From an uncultured Bacteroidales bacterium (GTDB lineage Bacteria > Bacteroidota > Bacteroidia > Bacteroidales > Paludibacteraceae): a stretch of 49,868 nucleotides of DNA. Below, one piece after another: positions 1 to 7,027 of the stretch (the first letter of the stretch is position 1; every line of letters starts with the position of its first letter). Both the position numbers and the translations under genes were made by a program. Where the stretch lies: contig ONEG01000020.1 in the NCBI GenBank assembly GCA_900316845.1, positions 1-49,868 on the forward strand, in the 5' to 3' direction. Under the pieces are notes generated by a model. That model was not told the DNA's origin. It made no database searches and worked only from the letters and a program-made list of their open reading frames with translations.

Positions 1-1
1 C

Positions 2-391
2 TCCCTCCCGTACGAGCAGATCTACGCGCAGGCGAAGTACCTCATCGACTTGGGCTTCCAGTACTGGTTCGACCTCGACGACATCGACCTCCTTGAGGCA
101 CATAACGATGACTTCCGTGCCCAGGAGAACGAGGAGCAGCTCCTTGCCGTCTATTTCGACATCCCCCGTGCCGGCGAAGGCCGGTTCATGACCACCGCCG
201 AGATCTCCGACAAACTCGTCTCCTGGGGCTCCATCAAGAAGCCGATGAGTATGGTACAACTCGGTATGCTATTAAGGAGAATGGGCTATCAAAGCAAACA
301 AATAGGAGCCTCTCGTACACGTGGCTGGTTGGTAAGGGAACGGGGGCTCGAAGAGGTAAACGCTAACAGAAATATAGAAGGACGTACATAG
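2..391 (+). CDS. VirE-like (DUF3874) protein, C-terminal part, cut by window edge
   Basis: The reading frame is open from base 2, so the gene begins outside the window and only about 129 residues are seen. The visible part has the aromatic and acidic stretch YWFDLDDIDLLEAHNDDF followed by a small winged-helix-like end (MTTAEISDKLVSWG... LGMLLRRMGYQSKQ...RGWLV). This matches what I know of the C-terminus of Bacteroidetes VirE/DUF3874 proteins, which carry a P-loop helicase/primase-type ATPase domain upstream and occur on mobile elements and prophage-like islands. The TTG at 50 is an internal Leu codon, not a start. The stop codon runs directly into the iteron-like repeats at 391. A role in replication of a mobile element is inferred from family and context. 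Confidence 0.7.
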   Translation, partial: SLPYEQIYAQAKYLIDLGFQYWFDLDDIDLLEAHNDDFRAQENEEQLLAVYFDIPRAGEGRFMTTAEISDKLVSWGSIKKPMSMVQLGMLLRRMGYQSKQIGASRTRGWLVRERGLEEVNANRNIEGRT

Positions 392-548
392 AACACCCGA
401 ACACCTGAACACCCTTGTATATAAACTCACACACGCGTGTGTGTATTTTAGAAAAAGGGTGTTCACCCGTTCACCTGTTCACCCTATACGGCCTATTTGA
501 GGCCTATTTACGGCTCAAAACCGCGATATGACCGCGACGTGACCGCGA
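391..548. repeat. Iteron-like repeat block with central palindrome
   Basis: Four sets of repeats fill the gap after the VirE-like gene. Set 1 is GAACACC(C/T) three times in tandem at 391-414. A perfect 16-bp palindrome CACACACGCGTGTGTG lies at 428-443. Set 2 is GTTCACC(C/T) three times at 461-484, with the same C,T,C order of the last base. AACACCCTT (408-416) is complementary to AAGGGTGTT (455-463), so the block can fold around the palindrome. Set 3 is GGCCTATTT at 490 and 501, and set 4 is ACCGCGA at 520, 531 and 542; both have 11-bp spacing, about one helical turn. Such phased repeats next to a replication-type protein suggest an origin or operator. This is inference. Confidence 0.6.
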
Positions 549-582
549 CCTCTACGTACTGTTACACTAAAATAAAAAAGAT

Positions 583-750
583 ATGAGAAGCATGGTCTAT
601 CAACGAGCCGGATATTACATCCGCCGATCATCCAAAGGTAAACTCTACAGCTGCCGCTGTCCGGACCGCTCCGGGCATGTCAAAACACCTGCTGAAGCCG
701 CTAACCAGAAACGTTTCGCGGCGAGGTACGCAGGAAAACATAACCATTAA
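583..750 (+). CDS. Small basic protein, probable short member of the local YFR-T paralogue family
   Basis: A 55-residue ORF starting at the ATG 2 nt after an A-rich tract. It is strongly basic, with the segment YYIRRSSKGKLYSC followed by CPDRSGHVKTPAEAANQKRF. The order Y-x-R, K-x-G-K, Cys, Pro, Thr, then QK..RF is the same as in the proteins at 777 and 1342 (for example YFRTDKKSGRVSLCNLP and EKQKLHHARF), so I read it as a shortened paralogue. No enzymatic motif is visible. It lies downstream of the iteron-like block and 26 bp before the next family member. Function unknown. Confidence 0.5.
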   Translation: MRSMVYQRAGYYIRRSSKGKLYSCRCPDRSGHVKTPAEAANQKRFAARYAGKHNH

Positions 751-776
751 TCATTAACTCTAAAATTTACTGTATT

Positions 777-1046
777 ATGCCGAAAGTCAAAATGATGGCG
801 GGTATCGCCGCTATTTCCGGTAAATTCGGAAACATGTATTTCCGTACCGACAAAAAATCTGGACGTGTCTCTTTGTGCAACTTGCCGAAGACCCAATGCG
901 CCCTTACCGAAAAACAAAAACTCCATCATGCCCGTTTCACCGCCATCGCCCAAATCGTTGCACGGATGAAGGCGGAGGGCTCCAAGAAAAGCAGAAAGCA
1001 ACTGTGGAAAATTGCTACGAAAGCCTATGATGAAGAAAATCAGTAA
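777..1046 (+). CDS. Small basic protein, YFR-T paralogue family
   Basis: An 89-residue protein of unknown function. The N-terminus MPKVKMMAGIAAISGKFGNM is followed by YFRTDKKSGRVSLCNLPKTQ, then a helical half with TEKQKLHHARFTAIAQIVARMK. The block V/M-Y-F-R-T-x-K-x-(S/T)-G-K/R recurs in the protein at 1342, and the AGIxxISG start recurs at 1928. It has no signal peptide or membrane segment and is rich in Lys and Arg, which would suit a nucleic-acid-binding or capsid-associated protein, but nothing proves either. Proteins of this look occur in Bacteroidetes accessory islands. The long antisense ORF over it is a shadow. Confidence 0.6.
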   Translation: MPKVKMMAGIAAISGKFGNMYFRTDKKSGRVSLCNLPKTQCALTEKQKLHHARFTAIAQIVARMKAEGSKKSRKQLWKIATKAYDEENQ

Positions 1047-1141
1047 AGAGGAACTGGCCGCGCGCCTTGGAGGCGCGCGACTGGCTATACCGGGTCGAGG
1101 TGAGCGACCTGAGCGACTATGCCGGCTACGACCTCACGTAA
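1027..1141 (+). pseudogene. Possible 37-residue small ORF broken by one extra base
   Basis: From the ATG at 1027 the frame reads MMKKISKEELAARLGG and then becomes unlike a natural protein. One base less near 1069 would continue it as EARDWLYRVEVSDLSDYAGYDLT and stop at 1141, which looks much more like a real short protein end. The apparent shift falls inside a 9-bp hairpin (1059-1079). It overlaps the last 20 bases of the gene at 777. It could be a decayed small gene, a sequencing error or a recoding site; I cannot tell which. Confidence 0.3.
1059..1079. other. GC-rich perfect hairpin
   Basis: CGCGCGCCT (1059-1067) and AGGCGCGCG (1071-1079) form a perfect 9-bp stem with a TGG loop, 13 bp after the stop of the gene at 777. 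No T-run follows, so it is not a classical terminator. It may slow RNA polymerase or ribosomes, or protect the 3' end of the upstream message. Confidence 0.5.
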
Positions 1142-1175
1142 AACTCATCACAATGAGGTTTGCAAAGGGAAATAG

Positions 1176-1206
1176 TTGCTCAAGTCGCGAAAAAACACTA
1201 CCTTTG
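1176..1206 (+). promoter_or_regulatory. Bacteroidetes-type promoter for the 1342-2308 genes
   Basis: TTG at 1176-1178 (-33 element), 20 nt, then TACCTTTG at 1199-1206 (-7 element). Transcription would begin near 1213 and leave a leader of about 130 nt before the ATG at 1342. Between 1213 and 1342 I see only a possible imperfect stem and no gene. This places 1342, 1701 and 1928 in one unit ended by the terminator at 2333. Confidence 0.7.
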
Positions 1207-1341
1207 CACTGGATTTGAGAGATAAGATAATGAGTTGTTCGGGGCGTTTATCGTTTCCTTCTCAGTCCCGGAAACTCAAAAAGGAAGGACTCTCATCCCA
1301 CGCGTGTACATCAACATCATCAACCCTAAAACCTAACTAAA

Positions 1342-1680
1342 ATGGCAGAAATCAAACCAATGGCTTTGATTGAGTCCATGCGGAAGAAGGTATGTATGCA
1401 CAGTGATGTGTATTTCCGCACGAACAAACAGACCGGTAAGACCTTCACCGGCAAACTCTGCTACCCCTCGGACAAGGAACCGAGTGCCGCACAGATCGCA
1501 GCGAAAGCACGTTTCGCAAAGGTCGTCGCTGCAGTACGAGCGATTTTGGCAGATCCGACGGAGAAAGCTAAACTGCAGGCAGAGTTCAAATCCCAAACGA
1601 AGATCGGCTCGCTCTTCGGCTATGCGATGCATAAGCTGAACGCCAACTACGACGAGAGTGGCGATCCCATCAACGGCTAA
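1342..1680 (+). CDS. Small protein, YFR-T paralogue family
   Basis: A 112-residue protein of unknown function with the core VYFRTNKQTGKTFTGKLCYP at about residues 23-42, then AAQIAAKARFAKVVAAVRAI, an Ala-rich amphipathic helix. Core and helix align with the 777 protein (MYFRTDKKSGRV... HHARFTAIAQIVARM). The C-terminal third (about 75-112) is extra and ends in NANYDESGDPING. No signal peptide, membrane segment or catalytic motif is visible. It is the first gene after the promoter at 1176 and lies 20 bp before the lipoprotein gene. Confidence 0.6.
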   Translation: MAEIKPMALIESMRKKVCMHSDVYFRTNKQTGKTFTGKLCYPSDKEPSAAQIAAKARFAKVVAAVRAILADPTEKAKLQAEFKSQTKIGSLFGYAMHKLNANYDESGDPING

Positions 1681-1700
1681 CCCTTTAACCCTAACCCACT

Positions 1701-1901
1701 ATGACTAAAAAAGAAATCCTCAAACTGGTGATCTCCGTGCTGATTGCGGCTCTCACGGCATTGGCGGCAGGCTTGGGACTGAGTTCCTGCAACGTCACCC
1801 GGACCGTCACCACGCGAAGCGAGGCATGGCAGAAAGGCGACACCTCCGTCGTCATCCAAACCAAGACCGTCGAGAGCTATGACGGCTCACGGAAGTATTA
1901 A
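1701..1901 (+). CDS. Small lipoprotein, smalltalk-like
   Basis: A 66-residue protein with a basic start (MTKKEILK), a hydrophobic helix VISVLIAALTALAAGLGL (about 9-27) and a lipobox LSSC with the Cys at about residue 30. The hydrophobic part and the LGLSSCN end resemble the Bacteroidetes smalltalk family, whose members are usually only about 30 residues; here a polar tail of about 36 residues follows (RTVTTRSEAWQKGDTSVVIQ). It would be a membrane-anchored lipopeptide. In other Bacteroidetes, smalltalk genes sit in mobile islands near HU-like and amidase genes; neither is seen here. Confidence 0.6.
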   Translation: MTKKEILKLVISVLIAALTALAAGLGLSSCNVTRTVTTRSEAWQKGDTSVVIQTKTVESYDGSRKY

Positions 1902-1927
1902 CCATCAAACTAAAAACCTTAATTATT

Positions 1928-2308
1928 ATGGCATCAGTAACTTATTCCGCCGGAATTGATCATGTGTCCGGTGCTCTGTCCAAACCCAAGAAGGACGGTC
2001 TGCACAGCTGCGAGAAGATGCTGCTCGCGACCCACCGAACCGCTGCGACCACCTCGAACAAGTGTAACCGTCTGTATCTCCGTCAGCCGGTGAAGCGTAC
2101 CTCTCCGCTGACCCAGCGTGAGCACCAGATCCGCAACCGCTTCATCGGCGTGGCTGCGATGATCCAGGAGCGCAGTCACGACCTCTCGAAGATCACGACT
2201 GACCAGCAGACCTTCATCGCTCAGAAGAACGAGCCGAACGGCTGCAAGACCATGAAGCAGTGGTACTGGCGCGTCTGCGGACAAGAGTGGGATCAGCAAC
2301 ACGGCTAA
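1928..2308 (+). CDS. Basic protein, divergent YFR-T paralogue family member
   Basis: A 126-residue, Lys/Arg-rich protein with several Cys residues and no recognised domain. The start MASVTYSAGIDHVSG matches the AGIxxISG start of the 777 protein. The middle NRLYLRQPVKRTSPLTQREHQIRNRF follows the same plan (YxR, basic turn, P, T-x-x-(Q/K), R/K-RF) as the other members. An insertion of about 30 residues with MLLATHRTAATTSNKC separates the halves. The C-terminus holds KTMKQWYWRVCGQEWDQQHG, rich in Trp. It is the last gene before the terminator at 2333. A structural or nucleic-acid-binding role is possible but unproven. Confidence 0.5.
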   Translation: MASVTYSAGIDHVSGALSKPKKDGLHSCEKMLLATHRTAATTSNKCNRLYLRQPVKRTSPLTQREHQIRNRFIGVAAMIQERSHDLSKITTDQQTFIAQKNEPNGCKTMKQWYWRVCGQEWDQQHG

Positions 2309-2332
2309 TCCCTTTCCGTAAAGCGGACATCC

Positions 2333-2368
2333 GAGCACCCCCCCTTACTCACGGGGGAGCGCTTTTTG
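2333..2368 (+). terminator. Rho-independent terminator of the small-protein unit
   Basis: A C-run (2338-2344) pairs with GGGGG (2353-2357) around the loop TTACTCA. The outer AGC/GCT can extend the stem, and TTTTT follows at 2363-2367. It lies 25 bp after the stop at 2308. Confidence 0.7.
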
Positions 2369-2380
2369 TTTATATAGGGC

Positions 2381-2504
2381 TCCCGCAGATTTCTAATCTG
2401 TGGGAAGAGCGGAGGTAATGGTCGCACCTACGATTTAGCATGGAGAATTGCCTTGAATTGGCAATTCGAACGGAAGGAGCAGTGGGGAGCGTCGCTCCGA
2501 CCAT
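2381..2504. repeat. Nested hairpin cluster, REP-like
   Basis: Three separate stem-loops occur in 124 bp. TCCCGCAGATT (2381-2391) pairs with AATCTGTGGGA (2395-2405), 10 of 11 pairs plus one wobble. GAATTGCC (2445-2452) pairs perfectly with GGCAATTC (2460-2467). GGAGCG/CGCTCC meet at 2486-2498. An outer pair ATGGTCG (2418-2424) and CGACCAT (2498-2504) encloses the last two. No ORF fits. The pattern recalls palindromic intergenic elements mobilised by Y1 transposases, but no transposase is present here. Confidence 0.45.
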
Positions 2505-2577
2505 AGAACAAGGTATCGTTTCTGCGATCCATTTACCGAACGCGACGGGCAAAAAGAAAAAAAAATCGCGCGAGCGC

Positions 2578-2608
2578 TTGCGTATATCAATATTTTTTTG
2601 TAATTTTG
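2578..2608 (+). promoter_or_regulatory. Promoter of gdhA
   Basis: TTG at 2578-2580, 20 nt, then TAATTTTG at 2601-2608, the Bacteroidetes -33/-7 pair. The predicted start site is about 50-55 nt before the ATG at 2669. It probably also serves the two following genes. Confidence 0.75.
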
Positions 2609-2668
2609 CAGCCGGATTTAATTTGCCTCGATAGGTGAATTGCTTACAATTTAAATTAAGGTACAACA

Positions 2669-4024
2669 ATGGACAAACAAACCCAAGCGTATGTGGACGC
2701 TTTCATGGCGGACCTCATTCAGAAAAACCCCGGTGAAAACGAGTTTCACCAGGCAGTCAAAGAAGTTGTTGAGTCGGTAGCTCCGATGATCATGGCGTAT
2801 CCTTATCTGCGCGAGCAGAAGGTGATGGAACGCATCGTGGAGCCCGAACGTGTGATCATGTTCCGCGTGCCGTGGATGGATGATCAAGGCGAAGTGCAGA
2901 TCAACCGCGGTTTCCGCGTGCAGATGAACAGCGCCATCGGTCCGTACAAAGGCGGTATCCGTTTCCACGCGTCCGTGAACCTCTCGATCATGAAGTTCCT
3001 GGCTTTCGAGCAGACGTTTAAAAATGCCCTCACGACCCTTCCGATGGGAGGTGCCAAGGGTGGTTCGGACTTCTCGCCGCGTGGCAAATCCGACGCAGAG
3101 GTGATGCGTTTCTGTCAATCGTTCATGACCGAGTTGCAGCGTCATATAGGCGCCGACACGGATGTTCCTGCCGGTGATATCGGTGTAGGCGGTCGTGAGA
3201 TCGGATTCATGTTCGGTCAATACAAAAGACTCCGTGACGAGTTCACGGGCACCCTCACGGGCAAAGGTCAGATGTGGGGTGGTTCGCTCATGCGTCCCGA
3301 AGCTACGGGTTACGGCGCTTGCTATTTCGCTCAAGCCATGCTGGCTACCCGCGGCGAGTCCTTCGAGGGCAAGCGTGTCTGCATCTCCGGAGCAGGCAAC
3401 GTAGCGCAGTTTGCCGCACAGAAAGCGATGCGTCTCGGCGCTAAAGTGCTCACTTTGTCCGATTCCAACGGATTTATCTACGACGAGGAAGGTCTCAATG
3501 AGGAGAAACTCGCATATATCTTTGAACTCAAAAACGTCCGCCGCGGACGTATCAAAGAGTACGTGACCAAGTACCCGCAGGCGAAATACTTCGAGAACGA
3601 GCGTCCATGGCGTATCCCTTGCGACATCGCTATGCCGTGTGCTACCCAGAACGAGATCGAGAAAGCCGACGCGGAAATCCTCGTTAAAAACGGATGTTTC
3701 TGCGTTACTGAGGGTGCAAACATGCCTTCGACTCCGGAAGCGATTGCTATCTTCCAGGGCGCGAAGATCCTCTATAGCCCGGGTAAGGCATCCAACGCCG
3801 GCGGTGTAGCTACTTCCGGTCTGGAGATGACCCAGAACTCGATGCGTCTCAAATGGACGGCAGAGGAGGTAGATCAACGTCTGCGTACCATCATGGCGGA
3901 TATCCACGCCGCTTGTCTTAAGTACGGAACCGAAGAGGACGGTTATATCAACTACGTCAAAGGTGCCAACATCGCCGGCTTTATGAAAGTAGCCAATGCG
4001 ATGGTCGAACAGGGGCTGGTGTAA
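2669..4024 (+). CDS. gdhA: NADP-type glutamate dehydrogenase
   Basis: A 451-residue hexameric-type GDH of full length. It interconverts 2-oxoglutarate plus ammonia and glutamate in the cytosol, normally in the assimilatory direction for this subgroup. The glutamate-site lysine motif PYKGGIRFH is at 92-100, the catalytic-lysine motif GGAKGG at 127-132 (K130), and the catalytic Asp in PAGDIGVGG at 170. A Rossmann nucleotide-binding turn GAGNVAQFAA is at 241-250, followed by TLSDSNG, typical of the NADP-preferring branch. The start is the ATG after a clear promoter and leader. The gene heads a co-directional set with the PEP-synthase-like and SIMPL genes. It could supply glutamate nitrogen to the nucleotide cluster downstream. 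Confidence 0.95.
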   Translation: MDKQTQAYVDAFMADLIQKNPGENEFHQAVKEVVESVAPMIMAYPYLREQKVMERIVEPERVIMFRVPWMDDQGEVQINRGFRVQMNSAIGPYKGGIRFHASVNLSIMKFLAFEQTFKNALTTLPMGGAKGGSDFSPRGKSDAEVMRFCQSFMTELQRHIGADTDVPAGDIGVGGREIGFMFGQYKRLRDEFTGTLTGKGQMWGGSLMRPEATGYGACYFAQAMLATRGESFEGKRVCISGAGNVAQFAAQKAMRLGAKVLTLSDSNGFIYDEEGLNEEKLAYIFELKNVRRGRIKEYVTKYPQAKYFENERPWRIPCDIAMPCATQNEIEKADAEILVKNGCFCVTEGANMPSTPEAIAIFQGAKILYSPGKASNAGGVATSGLEMTQNSMRLKWTAEEVDQRLRTIMADIHAACLKYGTEEDGYINYVKGANIAGFMKVANAMVEQGLV

Positions 4025-4030
4025 TAGAAA

Positions 4031-4058
4031 TTAAAAATTAAAAATTCAAAATTCAAAA
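4031..4058. repeat. Heptamer tandem repeat next to a start codon
   Basis: Four 7-nt units TT(A/C)AAAA (TTAAAAA twice, TTCAAAA twice) run directly into the TTG start at 4059. It is AT-only apart from two C, so it should be unstructured in mRNA. Confidence 0.7.
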
Positions 4059-7010
4059 TTGGAAACCAACAACTACACATCGCTTATGGAGAGGCGCGTG
4101 AAGCGGATCCTACTCGTGTGCAACAACTACGATAGTTTTGCGCTGGAGGAGGACGGCCGTATTGACGTGCAGATCGCGCAGGAGTATGCGGAACTGAACC
4201 TCTCCAATCCTCCGTCAATCACGCGTGCAGAGACGACGCCCGAGGCGTTAACGATCATCGATGAACGCAAGGCGTCCCAAAAACTGCCGTTCGACCTCAT
4301 TCTGGTCGTCTATAGCGCCGGAGGAAGCGAAGTGTGGGATTTTGCGTCGGAGGCGAAAGAACGATACCCGGAGTGTCCGATAGTCGTTCTTTCCTCCTTC
4401 AGCAAAGAGGTGCACCGCCGCCTCGAGCAGCAGGACAAGAGCAAGGTCGATTACCTCTTTAACTGGAATAACTCCACCGACCTCATTATCGCTATCATCA
4501 AGCTCATCGAGGACCGTCTCAACGCCGAGCACGATATCCTCGACGAGGGCGTGAGGGCGATCATGCTGGTCGAGGACTCCGTGCGGTACTACTCGACGTA
4601 CCTGCCCTTGCTCTACAAACTCGTTCTCCAGCAGAACTCTATCGCCATCCGCGATGCGCTCAATGAGAAGCAGCAGCTCCTGCGCAAGCGTGCCCGGCCG
4701 AAAGTGCTGATGGCAACTTGTTACGACGAAGCCGTCGAGCTCTACAACCGCTACGGGGCGAACATCATCGGCGTCATCTCCGATGTGGGATTTGTGGTGC
4801 ATAAAGGCGAGCCTTCGTCCGCCGAGAAACTCGACGCCGGTGTCGATTTATGCCGACTCATCCGCGAAGATAACCCCACGATGCCCTTCCTCATGCAATC
4901 CTCGCAGGAGTCGATGCGCTCTGTCGCGAGAAAGCTGAACGTGGGCTTTGTGGTCAAGAAATCCAAGACCCTCTCGCAGGACGTCAGCGAGTATATCGAG
5001 CGGGAGTTCGGTTTCGGCGATTTCATCGCTCGTGACCCGCGTACCGGCAGAGAGATCGACCGAGCCTCGGATCTGGAGGGCTTTGAACGTATCATATCCT
5101 CGATTTCATCGGCTGCTTTCCGCCGTCTGAGTGATAATAACTACCTCTCCAAATGGCTCTTTGCCCGCGGCTTGTTTGCTATCGGCCGCGAGGTACAGAA
5201 ACTCAGTATCCATAGCGATGCGGACATCGAGAATATCCGCCAGACCAATATCCGTCTGATTCACGACTACCGTATCAATCAGGCGCTCGGCGTCGTAGCA
5301 CGTTATTCGCCTAAGACCTATAACAGTACGATCTATTTCTCCCGTTGCGGCAACGGTCCGATGGGAGGCAAGGGACGCGGGCTGGCGTTCCTCAATCATA
5401 TCCTGCAGAAACATGACCTCTTTGACCGATGGGAGAACATCCGCGTCCTCGTGCCGCGAACGATGATCCTCACCACGGATTTCTTCGACCAGTTCATCCA
5501 TGATAACGGTCTTCAATACGTCATCAACGCCGACCTGAGCGATGAAGAGATCCTCTCGGAGTTCGTGGCGTCTGCGCTGCCGCCGGAGCTTCTCGAAGCC
5601 CTCCGGCATTTTATCAGGGCTACCAAACGGCCGCTCGCCATTCGTTCGTCTTCCAAGCTTGAAGACTCGTATTATCAGCCTTTTGCGGGCGTCTATAGCA
5701 CGTACATGATCCCGCATACGGAGAACGAAGACCAGCAGTTGCGGATGCTCTCCAAGGCTATCAAATCCGTTTACGCGTCCGTCTATTTCGCCGCTTCGAG
5801 AGGTTATATCATCTCCACGGGCAACGTGCCATCAGAAGAGAAGATGGCGATCGTGCTGCAGGAAGTATGCGGTGAAATCGAAGGAAATTACTATTTCCCG
5901 GTTATCTCCGGCGTGGCGCGCAGCATCAATTTCTACCCGGTAGGCAAAGAGAAACCCGAAGACGGCATTGTGAAGATTGCGTATGGTCTGGGTAAAGCCG
6001 TCGTCGATGGCGAACAAGTGCTGCGTTTCAGCCCCAAATACCCGAAGAACGTGATGCAGACCTCGACGGTCGATCTCGCCATGCGCGAGACCCAGCAGTC
6101 GATGTTGGCGCTCTCTCTCAGCCCCGAGCGATTCAAGACTTCTGTCGATGACGCCGTGAACTTAGAGCGTATTCCGATACACGAATGTGGTCAGTTTGAG
6201 TCCCTCAAGCTCATCGCCTCGACGTACGACCGGGAGAACATGCGCATCGTCGATTCCTGCTACCCGGACGGTCCGCGTATCGTCACCTTCGCTCCGCAGC
6301 TCAAGTTCAACACTTTCCCCTTGGCGGAGATCATCCAATGCCTGTTGGATATCGCGCGCGAGGAGATCAAGACGCCGGTGGAGATAGAGTTTGCGGTGAA
6401 CCTCGAGCACGATCCGCAGATCTTCCATGTACTGCAGATTCGTCCCATTTCAGCGGACAGTCTGACGGCGAAGGTGGAGTGGGAAAAGGTCGATGAAAAC
6501 GGCGCTTTCTTACGTTCGGGCAACGCGCTCGGTATAGGTAAGACAGACGACGTGACGGACATCATCTACCTCCGCAAAGAGGCGTTTGACGTCCTTCGGA
6601 CACAGGAAATGGCGGCTACGTTGCGCGAGTGGAACAATAAGATGCGGCAGGAAGGCAAGCAATACCTCCTCATCGGTTACGGCCGCTGGGGATCGCAGAT
6701 ACCGACACTCGGAGTGCCCGTTCAATGGGGCGATATCAGCGAAGCCAAAGCCATCGCCGAGTGCTCGCTCGAGAACTTCCGCATCGAGCCCAGCCAAGGC
6801 AGCCATTTCTTCCAGAATATGACCTCTTTCAATGTCGGCTACATCAACGTCGATCCTTGGGCAAGGCCGCTGACCGACGCCTATAACCAAGATCTCCTCG
6901 ACGCCATTCCGGCTATCGGGGAGACCGATCTCGTCCGTCATGTACGCCTCCAACAACCGCTGGAGATGTATATCGACGGATTTGCCAATAAAGCACTAAT
7001 CAAGTTTTAA
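4059..7010 (+). CDS. PEP/pyruvate-binding ATP-grasp protein with two receiver-like domains
   Basis: A 983-residue cytosolic protein. Residues 14-150 look like a degenerate receiver domain: ILLVCNNYDSF lacks the acidic pair and the phosphoacceptor Asp is absent. Residues 167-315 look like an intact receiver: acidic pair E172-D173 in MLVEDS, phosphoacceptor D242 in ISDVGF, S281/S282, and Lys in VVKKS at 300-301. From about 430 to 770 follows a PPDK_N-type ATP-grasp domain (MGGKGRGLAFL, RPLAIRSSSKLEDS, ending LQIRPIS). The swivelling His domain and the PEP-binding barrel of true PEP synthase are missing, replaced by a C-terminal region of about 200 residues. Such proteins are known in Bacteroidetes without assigned function; signal-gated phosphotransfer is my inference. 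The TTG at 4059 is chosen because NYTSLMERR upstream of the ATG at 4086 looks conserved; 4086 is possible. Confidence 0.75.
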   Translation: METNNYTSLMERRVKRILLVCNNYDSFALEEDGRIDVQIAQEYAELNLSNPPSITRAETTPEALTIIDERKASQKLPFDLILVVYSAGGSEVWDFASEAKERYPECPIVVLSSFSKEVHRRLEQQDKSKVDYLFNWNNSTDLIIAIIKLIEDRLNAEHDILDEGVRAIMLVEDSVRYYSTYLPLLYKLVLQQNSIAIRDALNEKQQLLRKRARPKVLMATCYDEAVELYNRYGANIIGVISDVGFVVHKGEPSSAEKLDAGVDLCRLIREDNPTMPFLMQSSQESMRSVARKLNVGFVVKKSKTLSQDVSEYIEREFGFGDFIARDPRTGREIDRASDLEGFERIISSISSAAFRRLSDNNYLSKWLFARGLFAIGREVQKLSIHSDADIENIRQTNIRLIHDYRINQALGVVARYSPKTYNSTIYFSRCGNGPMGGKGRGLAFLNHILQKHDLFDRWENIRVLVPRTMILTTDFFDQFIHDNGLQYVINADLSDEEILSEFVASALPPELLEALRHFIRATKRPLAIRSSSKLEDSYYQPFAGVYSTYMIPHTENEDQQLRMLSKAIKSVYASVYFAASRGYIISTGNVPSEEKMAIVLQEVCGEIEGNYYFPVISGVARSINFYPVGKEKPEDGIVKIAYGLGKAVVDGEQVLRFSPKYPKNVMQTSTVDLAMRETQQSMLALSLSPERFKTSVDDAVNLERIPIHECGQFESLKLIASTYDRENMRIVDSCYPDGPRIVTFAPQLKFNTFPLAEIIQCLLDIAREEIKTPVEIEFAVNLEHDPQIFHVLQIRPISADSLTAKVEWEKVDENGAFLRSGNALGIGKTDDVTDIIYLRKEAFDVLRTQEMAATLREWNNKMRQEGKQYLLIGYGRWGSQIPTLGVPVQWGDISEAKAIAECSLENFRIEPSQGSHFFQNMTSFNVGYINVDPWARPLTDAYNQDLLDAIPAIGETDLVRHVRLQQPLEMYIDGFANKALIKF

Positions 7011-7027
7011 CCAAATAACAAAACATT

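Noticed and set aside
391..548. CRISPR array
   Set aside because: Repeats are 7-9 nt without spacers of constant length, and no cas genes are present.
1012..1218. 68-codon ORF downstream of the 777 gene
   Set aside because: Its second half runs through the promoter at 1176-1206 and is not protein-like; only the first codons may belong to a frameshifted small gene.
2651..3907. Long open frame (418 codons) antisense to gdhA
   Set aside because: It mirrors gdhA codon use, has no start context or domain and a His/Arg-rich shadow composition. The sense protein is a certain enzyme.
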